From Myxococcales bacterium (GTDB lineage: Bacteria > Myxococcota > Kuafuiibacteriia > Kuafuiibacteriales > Kuafuiibacteriaceae): a stretch of DNA of 58,007 nucleotides. The notes under the pieces were generated by a model. That model saw nothing but the letters and a program-made list of their open reading frames with translations. It did no database searches and was not told the DNA's origin. The position numbers were made by a program, and so were the translations under genes. Each line of letters begins with the position of its first letter. The stretch's first letter is position 1. The stretch is from assembly GCA_019634385.1 (NCBI GenBank), contig JAHQVK010000099.1, positions 1 to 58,007 on the forward strand, given 5' to 3'. Shown piece by piece: positions 28,737 through 37,258 of this stretch.

Positions 28737-29105
28737 ATGAGTATGGCCAAAGCCGCGACTCCCCGTGCATCTACAGTCTTTAAACTGGCTGCACTTCATG
28801 ATGTCCTGGCAACTCAACAGGATGTGAATGACAAACTCATCCGTAAGGTGCTAGCGCCGTGCCTAAAGCAAGTCCCCCAACAGCTGAAGATGGTCAAGCG
28901 GGCAGTCGTTGAAAATGGTTGGAGAGCTATCTACGACCTTGTTGGCTCTTACGCCCCGACAGGAGCAACCATAGGCCTCCAACGGGGCCGTTTCATCAGG
29001 GGCTCGAGACCTACTCATCGTCACAAGGTACAGTATAACCATGTCGTGTGTTCCCTTGGCGAACGTCCGACCATCAGCGATGATAAGGGGCCTGTCTCTC
29101 AATGA
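28737..29105 (+). CDS. Degenerate Hpt-like protein coupled to response regulator
   Basis: 122 residues. The segment at about 14-81 (FKLAALHDVLATQQDVNDKL, then VLAPCLKQVPQQLKMVKRAV) follows the helix pattern of histidine phosphotransfer domains. Where an Hpt has AHxLKGSAxxLG this protein has LVGSYAPTGATIGL, with G70 in place of the phospho-accepting His and no Lys. The remaining 40 residues do not look like the last Hpt helices, so the domain is truncated or replaced. Its TGA overlaps the ATG of the next gene (ATGA), which argues that it is translated. It cannot relay phosphate but could still dock on the receiver. Confidence 0.55.
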   Translation: MSMAKAATPRASTVFKLAALHDVLATQQDVNDKLIRKVLAPCLKQVPQQLKMVKRAVVENGWRAIYDLVGSYAPTGATIGLQRGRFIRGSRPTHRHKVQYNHVVCSLGERPTISDDKGPVSQ

Positions 29106-31255
29106 GCCCGCACTCCGACAACCAAAAGCCGGCAGTGTTGGTGGTAGATGATGATCCTTCGTTGCAAGTTCGCTTAGGGGAAGCACTGGCGGCAACGGGC
29201 TTTGTTTACCACGCAAGTTTGGATGGCGCTTCCGCGTTTGATGCGTTCACCTCCGTGCGTCCCGACATTGTGGTACTAGACGTTATTATGCCCGGAATGG
29301 ATGGCTTCGAGACTTGTATTGGGTTGCGCCAACTACCTGGTGGTATCGAAGTTCCGATCCTCATGATGACCTGCTCAGATGATATTCAATCTATTCATCA
29401 AGCTTTTGAAGCCGGAGCAACCGACTTTGTAACAAAGCCGATCAATCACCAAATTCTTAGCTATCGGCTTCGATACATGCTTCGAACTCGAGAAAAGCAA
29501 ATCGAACTAAGACTATCCCAGCAACGTCTTACAGACGCCCAACGTCTGGCCCGTCTCGGACACTGGGAATGGCATGTGGTATCCGGGTATGTATCTCTTA
29601 GTACTCAAAGCTCAATAATACTTGGACTTGATCCACTAGTAGGATGTCATACCATCAATGATCTTGTCGCCTCAGTCCATCCTAAAGACAGAGAACGAGT
29701 TCTTGACACTTTTGACCAATTTCTTCGCTACCAACACCCCCTACACGTTGAGCATCGAGTCATCCGACCGGATGGAACAGAAGCCATTGTGTACCAAGAA
29801 GCGGAGGCTATTATTGATGAAAGTACCAACCGACTCCGGCTAACCGGTACGTTTCAGGACATCACGGAGCGTAAACGGGTAGAACAGCGGGTCACTCATC
29901 TCGAATTTCACGACTCCTTAACCAACCTACCTAACCGAGCCTTATTCACCACTGAACTCACTCGAATTGTCGTAGAGTCAGAGTACCGACCTAACTCGGT
30001 CGTTGCCGTCTATGAAGTAGGCATCGACCAGCTCCAACGACTTCACGACAGCCTCGGACACAACTATACTGACGAGCTCATCGTTAGGGCAGCAGAGCGC
30101 ATCAACGACGCTTTGGGGATTCCCGACAAGCCCACCGAGTGGCGCCGACCAGAAGCTTCTCTGCTTGCTCGAGATCTTAGTGGTACATTCTTACTCCTAA
30201 GGCCCTCTCTAATTAATAGTGAAGCAGCTATTCAGCCCGCCCAGATCGTCATGCAATATTTCGAACGACCATTCACCGTGGCCGATCAAGAAATCTTCAC
30301 CACCGTATCCATAGGCATCGCCGTCTATCCCGCTGATGGTCTTGACGCCTCAACCCTGATGCGTAGCGCGCATACCGCCCGAACCGGAGTTAAGCCCAGC
30401 GGTGCATCCGGGTTTTGCTTCTATGCACAAAATATGAACGACAATGCCATCGAGCGAATTCGCTTGGAAGGCGCACTAAGAAAGGCCGTAGAGAACGAAG
30501 ATTTTCAGTTATATTATCAACCTAAGGTAGAAACCACTACCGGGCGACCAACGGGGATGGAGGCTCTCCTTCGATGGGATTGCCCTGATTTAGGACGGGT
30601 CTCACCAGCAAAATTTATTCCGATAGCTGAAGATCTCGGACTAATAGTACCCATCGGTGAGTGGGTAATCAGGGAAGTATGTAGACAATTGATCGCGTGG
30701 GATAGTACCGGGCTACCAACCCTTCGCTGCTCGATAAATGTGGCTATTCAGCAACTAGAAATTGGAAGCTTTGAACGTCTCGTGGCCAATATTCTGTCAG
30801 AAAGCGGGGTTGAGCCGGGCAGACTGGAGTTTGAACTCACTGAACGAGCGTTGATGCAGGATAGTAGCCGAGCCATTTCGGTCCTGAGTGAACTCCGCAG
30901 CATGGGATGCCATATATCCCTAGATGATTTTGGAACCGGTTATAGTTCCCTAAGTTATCTCAATCGTTTTCCCCTGGATGTTGTCAAACTCGATCGTTCA
31001 TTCATACTCGATGTCCCTACCGATAAGGATCAATCAACTTTAGTAGCGGCATTGATCGAGCTCGCTCAAAAGCTTCGTCTTGAGGTAGTTGCTGAAGGTG
31101 TAGAGACCGAGCAACAGCGAGATTTCCTCGATCTGGCCGGATGCCACCAGATTCAAGGTTTTCTATTCTCGAAACCACTACCACCGGTAGAGTTCGTGGA
31201 CTGGGTTCGCGAGCATCTTGTAGATAGCCACAGCTCACAAGCTCAAGCTATTTAG
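29102..31255 (+). CDS. REC-PAS-GGDEF-EAL cyclic-di-GMP regulator
   Basis: 717 residues. Receiver domain 10-128 with phospho-accepting D60 (VVLDVIMPGMDG) and K112; PAS/PAC at about 145-260; GGDEF domain 265-420 in which the signature is replaced by DLSGTF (about 358-363), so cyclase activity is unlikely; EAL domain 455-700 with MEALLRW (487-489), LDDFGTGYSSL, VKLDRSF and VAEGVET all intact. It is therefore probably a phosphodiesterase degrading c-di-GMP, controlled by phosphorylation of its receiver. Translationally coupled to the Hpt-like gene. Confidence 0.93.
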   Translation: MSPHSDNQKPAVLVVDDDPSLQVRLGEALAATGFVYHASLDGASAFDAFTSVRPDIVVLDVIMPGMDGFETCIGLRQLPGGIEVPILMMTCSDDIQSIHQAFEAGATDFVTKPINHQILSYRLRYMLRTREKQIELRLSQQRLTDAQRLARLGHWEWHVVSGYVSLSTQSSIILGLDPLVGCHTINDLVASVHPKDRERVLDTFDQFLRYQHPLHVEHRVIRPDGTEAIVYQEAEAIIDESTNRLRLTGTFQDITERKRVEQRVTHLEFHDSLTNLPNRALFTTELTRIVVESEYRPNSVVAVYEVGIDQLQRLHDSLGHNYTDELIVRAAERINDALGIPDKPTEWRRPEASLLARDLSGTFLLLRPSLINSEAAIQPAQIVMQYFERPFTVADQEIFTTVSIGIAVYPADGLDASTLMRSAHTARTGVKPSGASGFCFYAQNMNDNAIERIRLEGALRKAVENEDFQLYYQPKVETTTGRPTGMEALLRWDCPDLGRVSPAKFIPIAEDLGLIVPIGEWVIREVCRQLIAWDSTGLPTLRCSINVAIQQLEIGSFERLVANILSESGVEPGRLEFELTERALMQDSSRAISVLSELRSMGCHISLDDFGTGYSSLSYLNRFPLDVVKLDRSFILDVPTDKDQSTLVAALIELAQKLRLEVVAEGVETEQQRDFLDLAGCHQIQGFLFSKPLPPVEFVDWVREHLVDSHSSQAQAI

Positions 31256-31279
31256 ACGAGACCGTGTTAGCGGGTAGAA

Positions 31280-32815
31280 ATGGACAAACGCGCAGATGTT
31301 CTTGCCGCACTAGGAATCCAATCTCCGGCTGGAAAGCCTCTTTCGGGCGCCTATAGCGATCAATGGATAAACGATGGTGGTGGAGAGCTCATCGATAGCA
31401 TCGACCCCACAACCGGCAGCATCTTAGCTTCGGTGCGAATGAGTAGCTTTGAGACCTACCTTCAGGTGAGGTCCAAAGTCCAGGATGCATTCACAGTGTG
31501 GCGTACCTGGCCAGCGCCTAGGCGTGGTGAAGTCATTCGAGTGTTCGGTGATATCCTCCGCAAGAACAAACGGGAGCTCGGAGCGCTGGTTTCTATCGAA
31601 ATGGGCAAAATTCTTAGTGAAGGAGAAGGCGAAGTCCAGGAGATGATCGATATTTGCGACTTCGCGGTTGGACTCTCTCGGCAGCTATATGGACTATCTA
31701 TGCATTCGGAACGACCTGATCATCGAATGTTTGAGCAATGGCAACCACTCGGCGTGGTGGGTATCATATCCGCGTTCAATTTTCCGGTAGCGGTGTGGTC
31801 ATGGAACGCAGTCATTGGCGCGGTGTGTGGCAATAGTTGCCTTTGGAAGCCTTCTGAACTCACCCCCCTCACCGCTATTGCCGTCACGAAGTTGGCCGCG
31901 GAGGCCCTAGCTGCTACCAATGCCCCACCTGTATTCGGCTTAGTGATTGGAGAGGGACCAGCAATTGGAGCCACGCTAGCCAAAGATCCTGCCATTCCCC
32001 TGGTAAGCGCCACCGGGTCCACCTCTATGGGACGATCAGTCAGTCAAGCGGTAGCTGGCCGTCTCGGTCGATGTCTTCTTGAACTTGGTGGCAACAACGC
32101 AATGGTGGTTATGCCCAGTGCCGACCAAAAACTGGCGGTCAGAGCTTCACTGTTTGGGGCCGTTGGTACTGCCGGCCAACGGTGCACCACCACCCGGCGT
32201 CTACTGATTGATCGCTCGATGCTAGATGATTTTGCCCATCGTCTCGTTGAGGGATACCGGTCACTCACCATTGGTGACCCCCTTGATGATGACACGCTCC
32301 TAGGACCGATGATCACCGAATCCGCGCGAGAAAATATGATACTCACCCTTGAGCAAGTCCGAGAGCAGGGCGGCCAAATCATTTATGGGGGTGAGCGCAT
32401 AGACCGTCCCGGTTTCTTTGTTGAGCCGGCCATTGTTCGAGCGCCACGGGATATGCCACTTCTCAAAGAAGAAACCTTTGCCCCAATCCTCTACCTCGTC
32501 GAACACAATGGGATTGATGACGCCATCAAGCTCAACAACAACGTCCCGCAGGGGCTATCATCCGCAATATTCACCAGTAACCTCCGAGAGGCTGAACAAT
32601 TCCTCTCCGCCACCGGCTCTGACTGCGGAATAGCCAACGTAAACATCGGAACCTCGGGCGCCGAAATTGGTGGCGCCTTCGGCGGTGAAAAAGATACCGG
32701 TGGAGGTCGAGAGTCCGGCTCAGACGCCTGGAAGGCATACATGAGACGACAAACATGCACCATAAACTACGGTTTAACCTTGCCTCTCGCTCAAGGAATC
32801 AATTTTGGAGACTAA
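31280..32815 (+). CDS. ALDH7-family aldehyde dehydrogenase (aminoadipate-semialdehyde type)
   Basis: 511 residues, the length of antiquitin/AmaB-type NAD-dependent dehydrogenases that oxidise alpha-aminoadipate semialdehyde in lysine breakdown. Catalytic C302 in AGQRCTTTRR and general base E268 in LLELGGNN; the NAD fold motif is SATGSTSMGR; the C-terminal GEKDTGGGRESGSDAW is the ALDH7 signature. Start ATG follows the EAL gene by 25 bp, but a functional link with it is not evident. Confidence 0.9.
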   Translation: MDKRADVLAALGIQSPAGKPLSGAYSDQWINDGGGELIDSIDPTTGSILASVRMSSFETYLQVRSKVQDAFTVWRTWPAPRRGEVIRVFGDILRKNKRELGALVSIEMGKILSEGEGEVQEMIDICDFAVGLSRQLYGLSMHSERPDHRMFEQWQPLGVVGIISAFNFPVAVWSWNAVIGAVCGNSCLWKPSELTPLTAIAVTKLAAEALAATNAPPVFGLVIGEGPAIGATLAKDPAIPLVSATGSTSMGRSVSQAVAGRLGRCLLELGGNNAMVVMPSADQKLAVRASLFGAVGTAGQRCTTTRRLLIDRSMLDDFAHRLVEGYRSLTIGDPLDDDTLLGPMITESARENMILTLEQVREQGGQIIYGGERIDRPGFFVEPAIVRAPRDMPLLKEETFAPILYLVEHNGIDDAIKLNNNVPQGLSSAIFTSNLREAEQFLSATGSDCGIANVNIGTSGAEIGGAFGGEKDTGGGRESGSDAWKAYMRRQTCTINYGLTLPLAQGINFGD

Positions 32816-32855
32816 CCCTCCCTCAATAGTAACCTCTATTCAGGTAGTAACTAGC

Positions 32856-33041
32856 TAGGGCCTGTCTTTATGCTCCGACTGCGAAGACGACGCCAGATCC
32901 CGCGTTTGTGAGGGTTCGACCACGGAAGGAGGGTCATGGATGTACTGGGCCGAGGGGCCCGAAAGGGTGGCGAAGCCACCGACCCTCCACAAATGGAGAA
33001 AACATGTCTGAACGTGATCCGGAGCTTAAAGACATGCCCCA
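32856..33041 (+). mobile_element. R1 element copy e
   Basis: 186 bp starting at TA in CTAG, 40 bp after the ALDH stop. Has CTCCGACTGCGAAGACGACG, GGGTGGCGAAGCCACC and the end TTAAAGACATGCCCC. The right-hand TA is lost (CCCCAGA). Its right end is duplicated in tandem. Confidence 0.82.
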
Positions 33042-33116
33042 GAACACAGACCAGAGTGGAAAACAAGTCAGAACCTGATCCGGAGTTTATCGACACGCCT
33101 CGGAACACCGACCAGA
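32995..33116 (+). repeat. Tandem duplication of the R1 right end, 61-bp period
   Basis: Two adjacent copies of about 61 bp (32995-33055 and 33056-33116). Both contain GATCCGGAG (33016 and 33077), a diverged AAAGACATGCC/ATCGACACGCC end and the flank GAACACAGACCAGA/GAACACCGACCAGA. The duplication took in R1 sequence plus flanking DNA, so it post-dates that insertion. Confidence 0.7.
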
Positions 33117-33170
33117 AAGAATCTGGATACTTGAGCCATATAATCGTCGAAATCATCCGACCATAGAGAC

Positions 33171-33368
33171 ATGGCTAGCCTCAATCAGGCCAAATCGGCC
33201 AAACCCTTCTTAGGCATTCTGTTTGAATGCTGTAATATATATCGACGTATATACCTGCACACATCCGGCAAAATGTACGTTGGGCAATGTCCTCGTTGCG
33301 GAAAATGGATTCGATTTCCTGTCGACGACCGCAAAGGACGTAGGACTCGCTTTTGGCGAGCCCACTAA
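33171..33368 (+). CDS. Mini zinc-ribbon-like protein
   Basis: 65 residues. Cysteine pairs C20-C21 (LFECCNIYRRIY) and C40-C43 (GQCPRCGKW) suggest one zinc site. The compact pattern (FECCNxYxRIY then GxCPRCGKxxRFPV) looks like a conserved small bacterial family of unknown function, from memory and not checked. The ribosome-binding site is weak. The stop TAA (33366-33368) is in the CTAA at which an R1 copy begins. Confidence 0.68.
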   Translation: MASLNQAKSAKPFLGILFECCNIYRRIYLHTSGKMYVGQCPRCGKWIRFPVDDRKGRRTRFWRAH

Positions 33369-33454
33369 GGCGTGTCTTTGACCTCCGGAGCCGACCCCTC
33401 ACAAACACGGGATACGGCGTCATCTCCACAGCCAGAGCGTAAAGACACGCCCTA
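33366..33454 (-). mobile_element. R1 element copy f, internally deleted
   Basis: An 89-bp R1 derivative with both termini (AGGCGTGTCTTTGACCTCCGG and GCGTAAAGACACGCCC), flanked by TA in CTAA and CTAG. The interior of one arm is missing. The left TA is part of the stop codon of the zinc-ribbon gene. Confidence 0.8.
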
Positions 33455-33510
33455 GCGATGCCTCGTGGAAGCTATTCAAGAGGCCTTCATGAAAGCCGAT
33501 ATCTCAGAAG

Positions 33511-35346
33511 GTGAGCATCCTATCGGATCCGGCTGACCTAGTCGCTCCCTATCTTTCCCCCCCCACAACGCTAGACAAAGCACGTCAGGCACTTTTTGCC
33601 GGTCGTGCTCCGGAAGCAATTCAGCTATTCCAAACCGTTGTTCGAGCTGACAACAACCACGGCGAGGCGTTGCATGGCCTTGGCTTGAGCCTCCTCCAGC
33701 TCGGTCGACCTCGCGAAGCTGTAGAATGGGTTGCGGCCGCTCACCTTGCACAACCCAATGATATGGAAACTCTTCGTAATTTGGGAACAATACTTACTCG
33801 TCTGTGGCGGCTGGAACGAGCAGTGGAATGCTTTAGCGCTTTGGTCGAGCGATCCAACCTATCCCGCGATATGGATCTTTTGGGTAGTACCTTGTGCCTC
33901 ATGGGACGTTATGCTGACGGCTATCCATGGCTAGAAAAAGCAGAAGCACACGAACCCAATAATCCTACTCGCCGTCCATCTTTGCTCCAAGCTCGAGCGG
34001 CCATGTTCCACTGGGACAGATATTATGAGGACAGGGATGTACTTGAGTTTCAGCTGCGAAATGATGCGCAAAAATATCCATGCACGTGCACACCATTTAC
34101 CGCTATTATCCTAAATTTGCCTGAGAACACTATCCATACTCTTGCCAAAAACCAAGGCCATCGAGCTACCACTTCCGTACCATCAGCCCTTGTTCATCAA
34201 CGATCATCCTCAGCCAGACAACCAAAGCGCAAGTGCCGAATTGGCTACCTATCACCCGATTTCCACTGCCATCCTGTTGGTCTACTTCTCGCCCCCATTT
34301 TGGAGGCTCACGACAAATTGGAATTTGAGATCATCACTTACCCCCTCCGGACAGTTGACGACCACGTGAGAACCCGCATTGAACAAGCCGCAGACACAAT
34401 TCGACCCGTAGATGATTTAGATGACCAAACCATAGCAAACTATATTTCGGCAGATAAAATAGACATCTTGGTCGACCTCATGGGTTTCACAAACACATCT
34501 AAGCCCGGTGTCCTTGCGCGACACCCTGCTCCGGTCCAAACCCACTTTCTCGGATACCCAGGCACCATGCCTAGGAGTCTTATAGACTACCAAGTTCTAC
34601 ATCATAGCCGCCTGGGCCCTGGTTGTTTCGACGACTACGACGAGTCTCTAGCCCTTCTTCCGGAGACCTTCATCGCCTCAGAAGGTTTTCCTTCGCCTTC
34701 ATATATTCCGTCTCGTCGAGAACTCGGTCTGCCCGAAGACCAATTCATCTTTGGATTCTTTGGTGCAGCCTACCGTATAGACCCTGCGGTCTTCGATGCT
34801 TGGATCACTATTGTCAATGCAGTTCCAGATTCCATCTTATGGATACAAAATGGTCACAAAGCTGCGCAGCAAAAAATACTATACGAAGCCCAACAGCGGG
34901 GTCTCGATCCGCAACGTATCTTCTTCTGTGATTGGGGACTATTAAGCGAACAGTGGCATCACACTCACGCTGACCTTTGGCTAGATGGTTGGCACGTCAG
35001 CTCCGGAACTGCATGTATCATTGCGGTATGGACCGGAACCCCGCTACTTAGCCTCGCCGGCAACTCGCCTCAGTCTCGCACCGGGGCCGCGGTCCTCTCC
35101 GGTGCCCGGTTACACGAACTGATTTGTGACAATAAGGAGTCATATATACAAAGAGCAATCTTCTTGGGTCAACACCCCAAGGAGCTTAGGTCTATCCGAG
35201 AAAAGATGCAAACTCAACGCGCCGGAATGCCGTTGTTTAAGGTCGAGCGATTCACCCGCCACTTAGAATCAGCTTTTCACACCATGATGCAAGCGCAGAA
35301 CGGACATCAGCCACCAACCAGTTTCTCGGTCTTGCCGCTCCCTTAG
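33511..35346 (+). CDS. TPR/GT41 (SPINDLY/OGT-like) glycosyltransferase
   Basis: 611 residues from a GTG at 33511 (AGAAGG just upstream). TPR helices at about 20-170 (ALHGLGLSLLQLGRPREAVE), then a GT41 catalytic region at about 235-600: CRIGYLSPDFHCHPVGLLL, HPAPVQTHFLGYPGTM, FFGAAYRIDP, LWLDGWHVSSGTACIIAVW, LLSLAGNSPQSRTGAAVL. Bacterial relatives glycosylate proteins, for example flagellin or adhesins, in the cytoplasm. The usual NGGTT donor-loop motif is SSGTA here, a modest divergence. The stop TAG lies inside the TTAG where an R3 element begins. Confidence 0.88.
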   Translation: MSILSDPADLVAPYLSPPTTLDKARQALFAGRAPEAIQLFQTVVRADNNHGEALHGLGLSLLQLGRPREAVEWVAAAHLAQPNDMETLRNLGTILTRLWRLERAVECFSALVERSNLSRDMDLLGSTLCLMGRYADGYPWLEKAEAHEPNNPTRRPSLLQARAAMFHWDRYYEDRDVLEFQLRNDAQKYPCTCTPFTAIILNLPENTIHTLAKNQGHRATTSVPSALVHQRSSSARQPKRKCRIGYLSPDFHCHPVGLLLAPILEAHDKLEFEIITYPLRTVDDHVRTRIEQAADTIRPVDDLDDQTIANYISADKIDILVDLMGFTNTSKPGVLARHPAPVQTHFLGYPGTMPRSLIDYQVLHHSRLGPGCFDDYDESLALLPETFIASEGFPSPSYIPSRRELGLPEDQFIFGFFGAAYRIDPAVFDAWITIVNAVPDSILWIQNGHKAAQQKILYEAQQRGLDPQRIFFCDWGLLSEQWHHTHADLWLDGWHVSSGTACIIAVWTGTPLLSLAGNSPQSRTGAAVLSGARLHELICDNKESYIQRAIFLGQHPKELRSIREKMQTQRAGMPLFKVERFTRHLESAFHTMMQAQNGHQPPTSFSVLPLP

Positions 35347-35522
35347 CAGCCTGTTGATCTAGCCCTGCACGCATTTATGGGGCGGTCTTTGCGTGAAACG
35401 TCCTGACCACGAAAAGTCTCTCCTCGGTCACGTACCGCCAGGTACGCTCGCCTCGTCGTCAGAGCGTTTCACGAAAAGCCGGGCTCGATAGCTACACACA
35501 GGGCTAAATCAACCGGCTGTTA
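35344..35522 (-). mobile_element. R3 element copy 2
   Basis: 179 bp, inverted relative to copies 1 and 3. Starts at TTAG (35343-35346), whose TAG is the glycosyltransferase stop codon, and ends at TTAG (35520-35523). Long arms GCGTGAAACGTCCTGACCAC and GTCAGAGCGTTTCACG flank the central GGTACGCTCGCC. Confidence 0.87.
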
Positions 35523-35621
35523 GCAACCAACTATCCTGAATAGAAAATATTCTTCACTGCCAAAGTATCCGGAGAATAATATATACCTTGGTTGACTGAA
35601 GGCTTAGACTCGCAGAGAAGC

Positions 35622-35918
35622 TAGGGCCTGTTTTTAAACTCTGACCGCGGAGATGACACCATATCCCGCATTTGGAAGAGTCGGTCCCGGAGGGAGGGTA
35701 CGGGATATACAGCAAAGACCACTTGAATTTGTTCTGTAAGAATCAACAAGAGGTCGCGCAGAGGGGCATAGCCACGCGTAGAAGCAGGAACTTGGGTTCA
35801 ACCCAAGTGGTTTCTGCTTTACCGGGCCGAGGGGACCGAAAGGGGGGCGAAGCCACCGACCCCTCACAATATCGGAAAAAAGTCAGAACGCAGTCCGGAG
35901 GTTTAAGACACGCCCTAG
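35622..35918 (+). mobile_element. R1 element copy g, interrupted by R4
   Basis: CTAG at both ends. Without R4 and one TA it measures 185 bp. Left end AGGGCCTGTTTTTAAACTCTG, right end GGTTTAAGACACGCCCT, GGGGGGCGAAGCCACC inside. A further R1-like tip, GTAAAGACATGTCCTA, lies at 36007-36022. Confidence 0.87.
35708..35821 (-). mobile_element. R4 element copy 4, nested in R1
   Basis: 114 bp from TA to TA in the orientation opposite to the other three copies. Starts CAGCAAAGACCACTTGAATT and ends CCAAGTGGTTTCTGCT. Sits where R1 copies normally read GGGATGTACCGGG. Confidence 0.87.
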
Positions 35919-36059
35919 TCATGACAAACTTACTGAGATGCCACCGAGAAAAATGTTAGGACCGTAGAGCACCTATCATTCAGGCTAATCATGGACCGGT
36001 TAGACAGTAAAGACATGTCCTATCCAGGACAACCACCACGATGTAAACCGGCGACAAGC
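35919..36059. other. Intergenic after DegT gene
   Basis: 141 bp with an R1 tip remnant (36007-36022) overlapping a small GTCC/GGAC stem. No gene seen. Confidence 0.35.
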
Positions 36060-37247
36060 TCACTCGTTAACTGCCTCACAAACCTTGGCTGCAACCGCAG
36101 CTATCTCTTCATCTGACGAGAAGATGTTAATACCAAATGCAGACCCTAGGCCCCCGTCGACTACCCCCACCGACAAGTTGATCGCAGAATCTAGCCTATG
36201 GTCCGTCTTTGGAAATGCACCTCGCCTAATGTCGTAGCCACGTTCAGAAAGTTCCTTAATAATGTGCTCCATATTAGAGTATACGTGCCAACCAGATGCC
36301 GACACCGTGGTGGTATTTAGCCTTTTGGCCACCTGCTGGGCATGCTCCGGTTGCTCAAACAACAAGGTGCAGAGCGTTCCACACTCACCTGTAGTATCAG
36401 TGAGACGGCGAAAACTCACTCCCGGTAAGCTCCCAAGCGCAGCCTTCAGCTTCTGCTTCTGTGCACGCAGCTGCTCCGTGATATGATTCAGTTTGCGCAA
36501 CTGCGCCAGTGCTACGGCACCTGTTAGCTCGTTCATGCGAAAATTCATGCCGAGAATATCTCTGCGCCCAACCTCGGTACCCAAGCGATGAGGTTTATGC
36601 CCCTGGTCATGTAGCCCAAAAGCTCGCATAAAAAGCTCATCATCCCCGGTCACCAATAGACCACCATCCCCGGCAGTAAAGGTCTTGAAGTAGTTGAGTG
36701 AAAAGGCCCCAAACTCCCCCATGCTTCCCACAACTCGGCCATGATAACGCGCACCCGCCGCCTGCGCGCAGTCTTCGATAACTTTGAGATTATATCGCTC
36801 AGCAATCACCAAGAGCGCATCCATTTGCGCAGGGTTTCCCAACATATGAACCGGAACGATCGCTTTTGTGCGTTCAGTTACTCGAGCGGCCACATCTTCG
36901 GGTTCCAGTGTCAGAGTATCATCAACTTCGGCCAAAACCGGGGTAGCCCCGGCAAACAGGACCGAGGTGTACGTCGCTACATAGGTGTACGCGGGAACAA
37001 TGACCTCATCACCAGGTCCAATCCCCAGCGACTTCATGGCAATCCACAGCGCTGTGGTCCCGGAATTGACCGCAACCGCGTGATTCACCCCCACAAACTT
37101 GGCGAACTCAGCCTCAAGGGTATGCACTTTCCTCTTAAATTGGTCATCATCAGCACTACCGTAGCGATACAAATGACCAGACCGAAGGACTTCAAGAATC
37201 CCGGTGATTTCGTCTTCACCAATAAGGTAAGAACCTGGGCCAGGCAT
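36060..37247 (-). CDS. DegT/DnrJ/EryC1/StrS-family aminotransferase
   Basis: PLP enzyme, usually making amino sugars for surface polysaccharides or antibiotics. 395 residues from the ATG at 37247, with AAAGAAG upstream, 11 bp after the PilZ gene stop. VNSGTTALWIAM binds PLP phosphate, D159 in VIEDCAQAAGA pairs with the pyridine nitrogen and K188 in SLNYFKTFTAGDGG forms the aldimine. HDQGH and GMNFRMNELTGA are family motifs. Substrate unknown; no sugar-nucleotide genes adjacent. Confidence 0.92.
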   Translation of the reverse strand: MPGPGSYLIGEDEITGILEVLRSGHLYRYGSADDDQFKRKVHTLEAEFAKFVGVNHAVAVNSGTTALWIAMKSLGIGPGDEVIVPAYTYVATYTSVLFAGATPVLAEVDDTLTLEPEDVAARVTERTKAIVPVHMLGNPAQMDALLVIAERYNLKVIEDCAQAAGARYHGRVVGSMGEFGAFSLNYFKTFTAGDGGLLVTGDDELFMRAFGLHDQGHKPHRLGTEVGRRDILGMNFRMNELTGAVALAQLRKLNHITEQLRAQKQKLKAALGSLPGVSFRRLTDTTGECGTLCTLLFEQPEHAQQVAKRLNTTTVSASGWHVYSNMEHIIKELSERGYDIRRGAFPKTDHRLDSAINLSVGVVDGGLGSAFGINIFSSDEEIAAVAAKVCEAVNE

Positions 37248-37258
37248 AACTGACTTCT

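Noticed and set aside
28863-29216. A 117-codon minus-strand frame across the Hpt-like gene
   Set aside because: It overlaps the start of the receiver domain and has no recognisable features.
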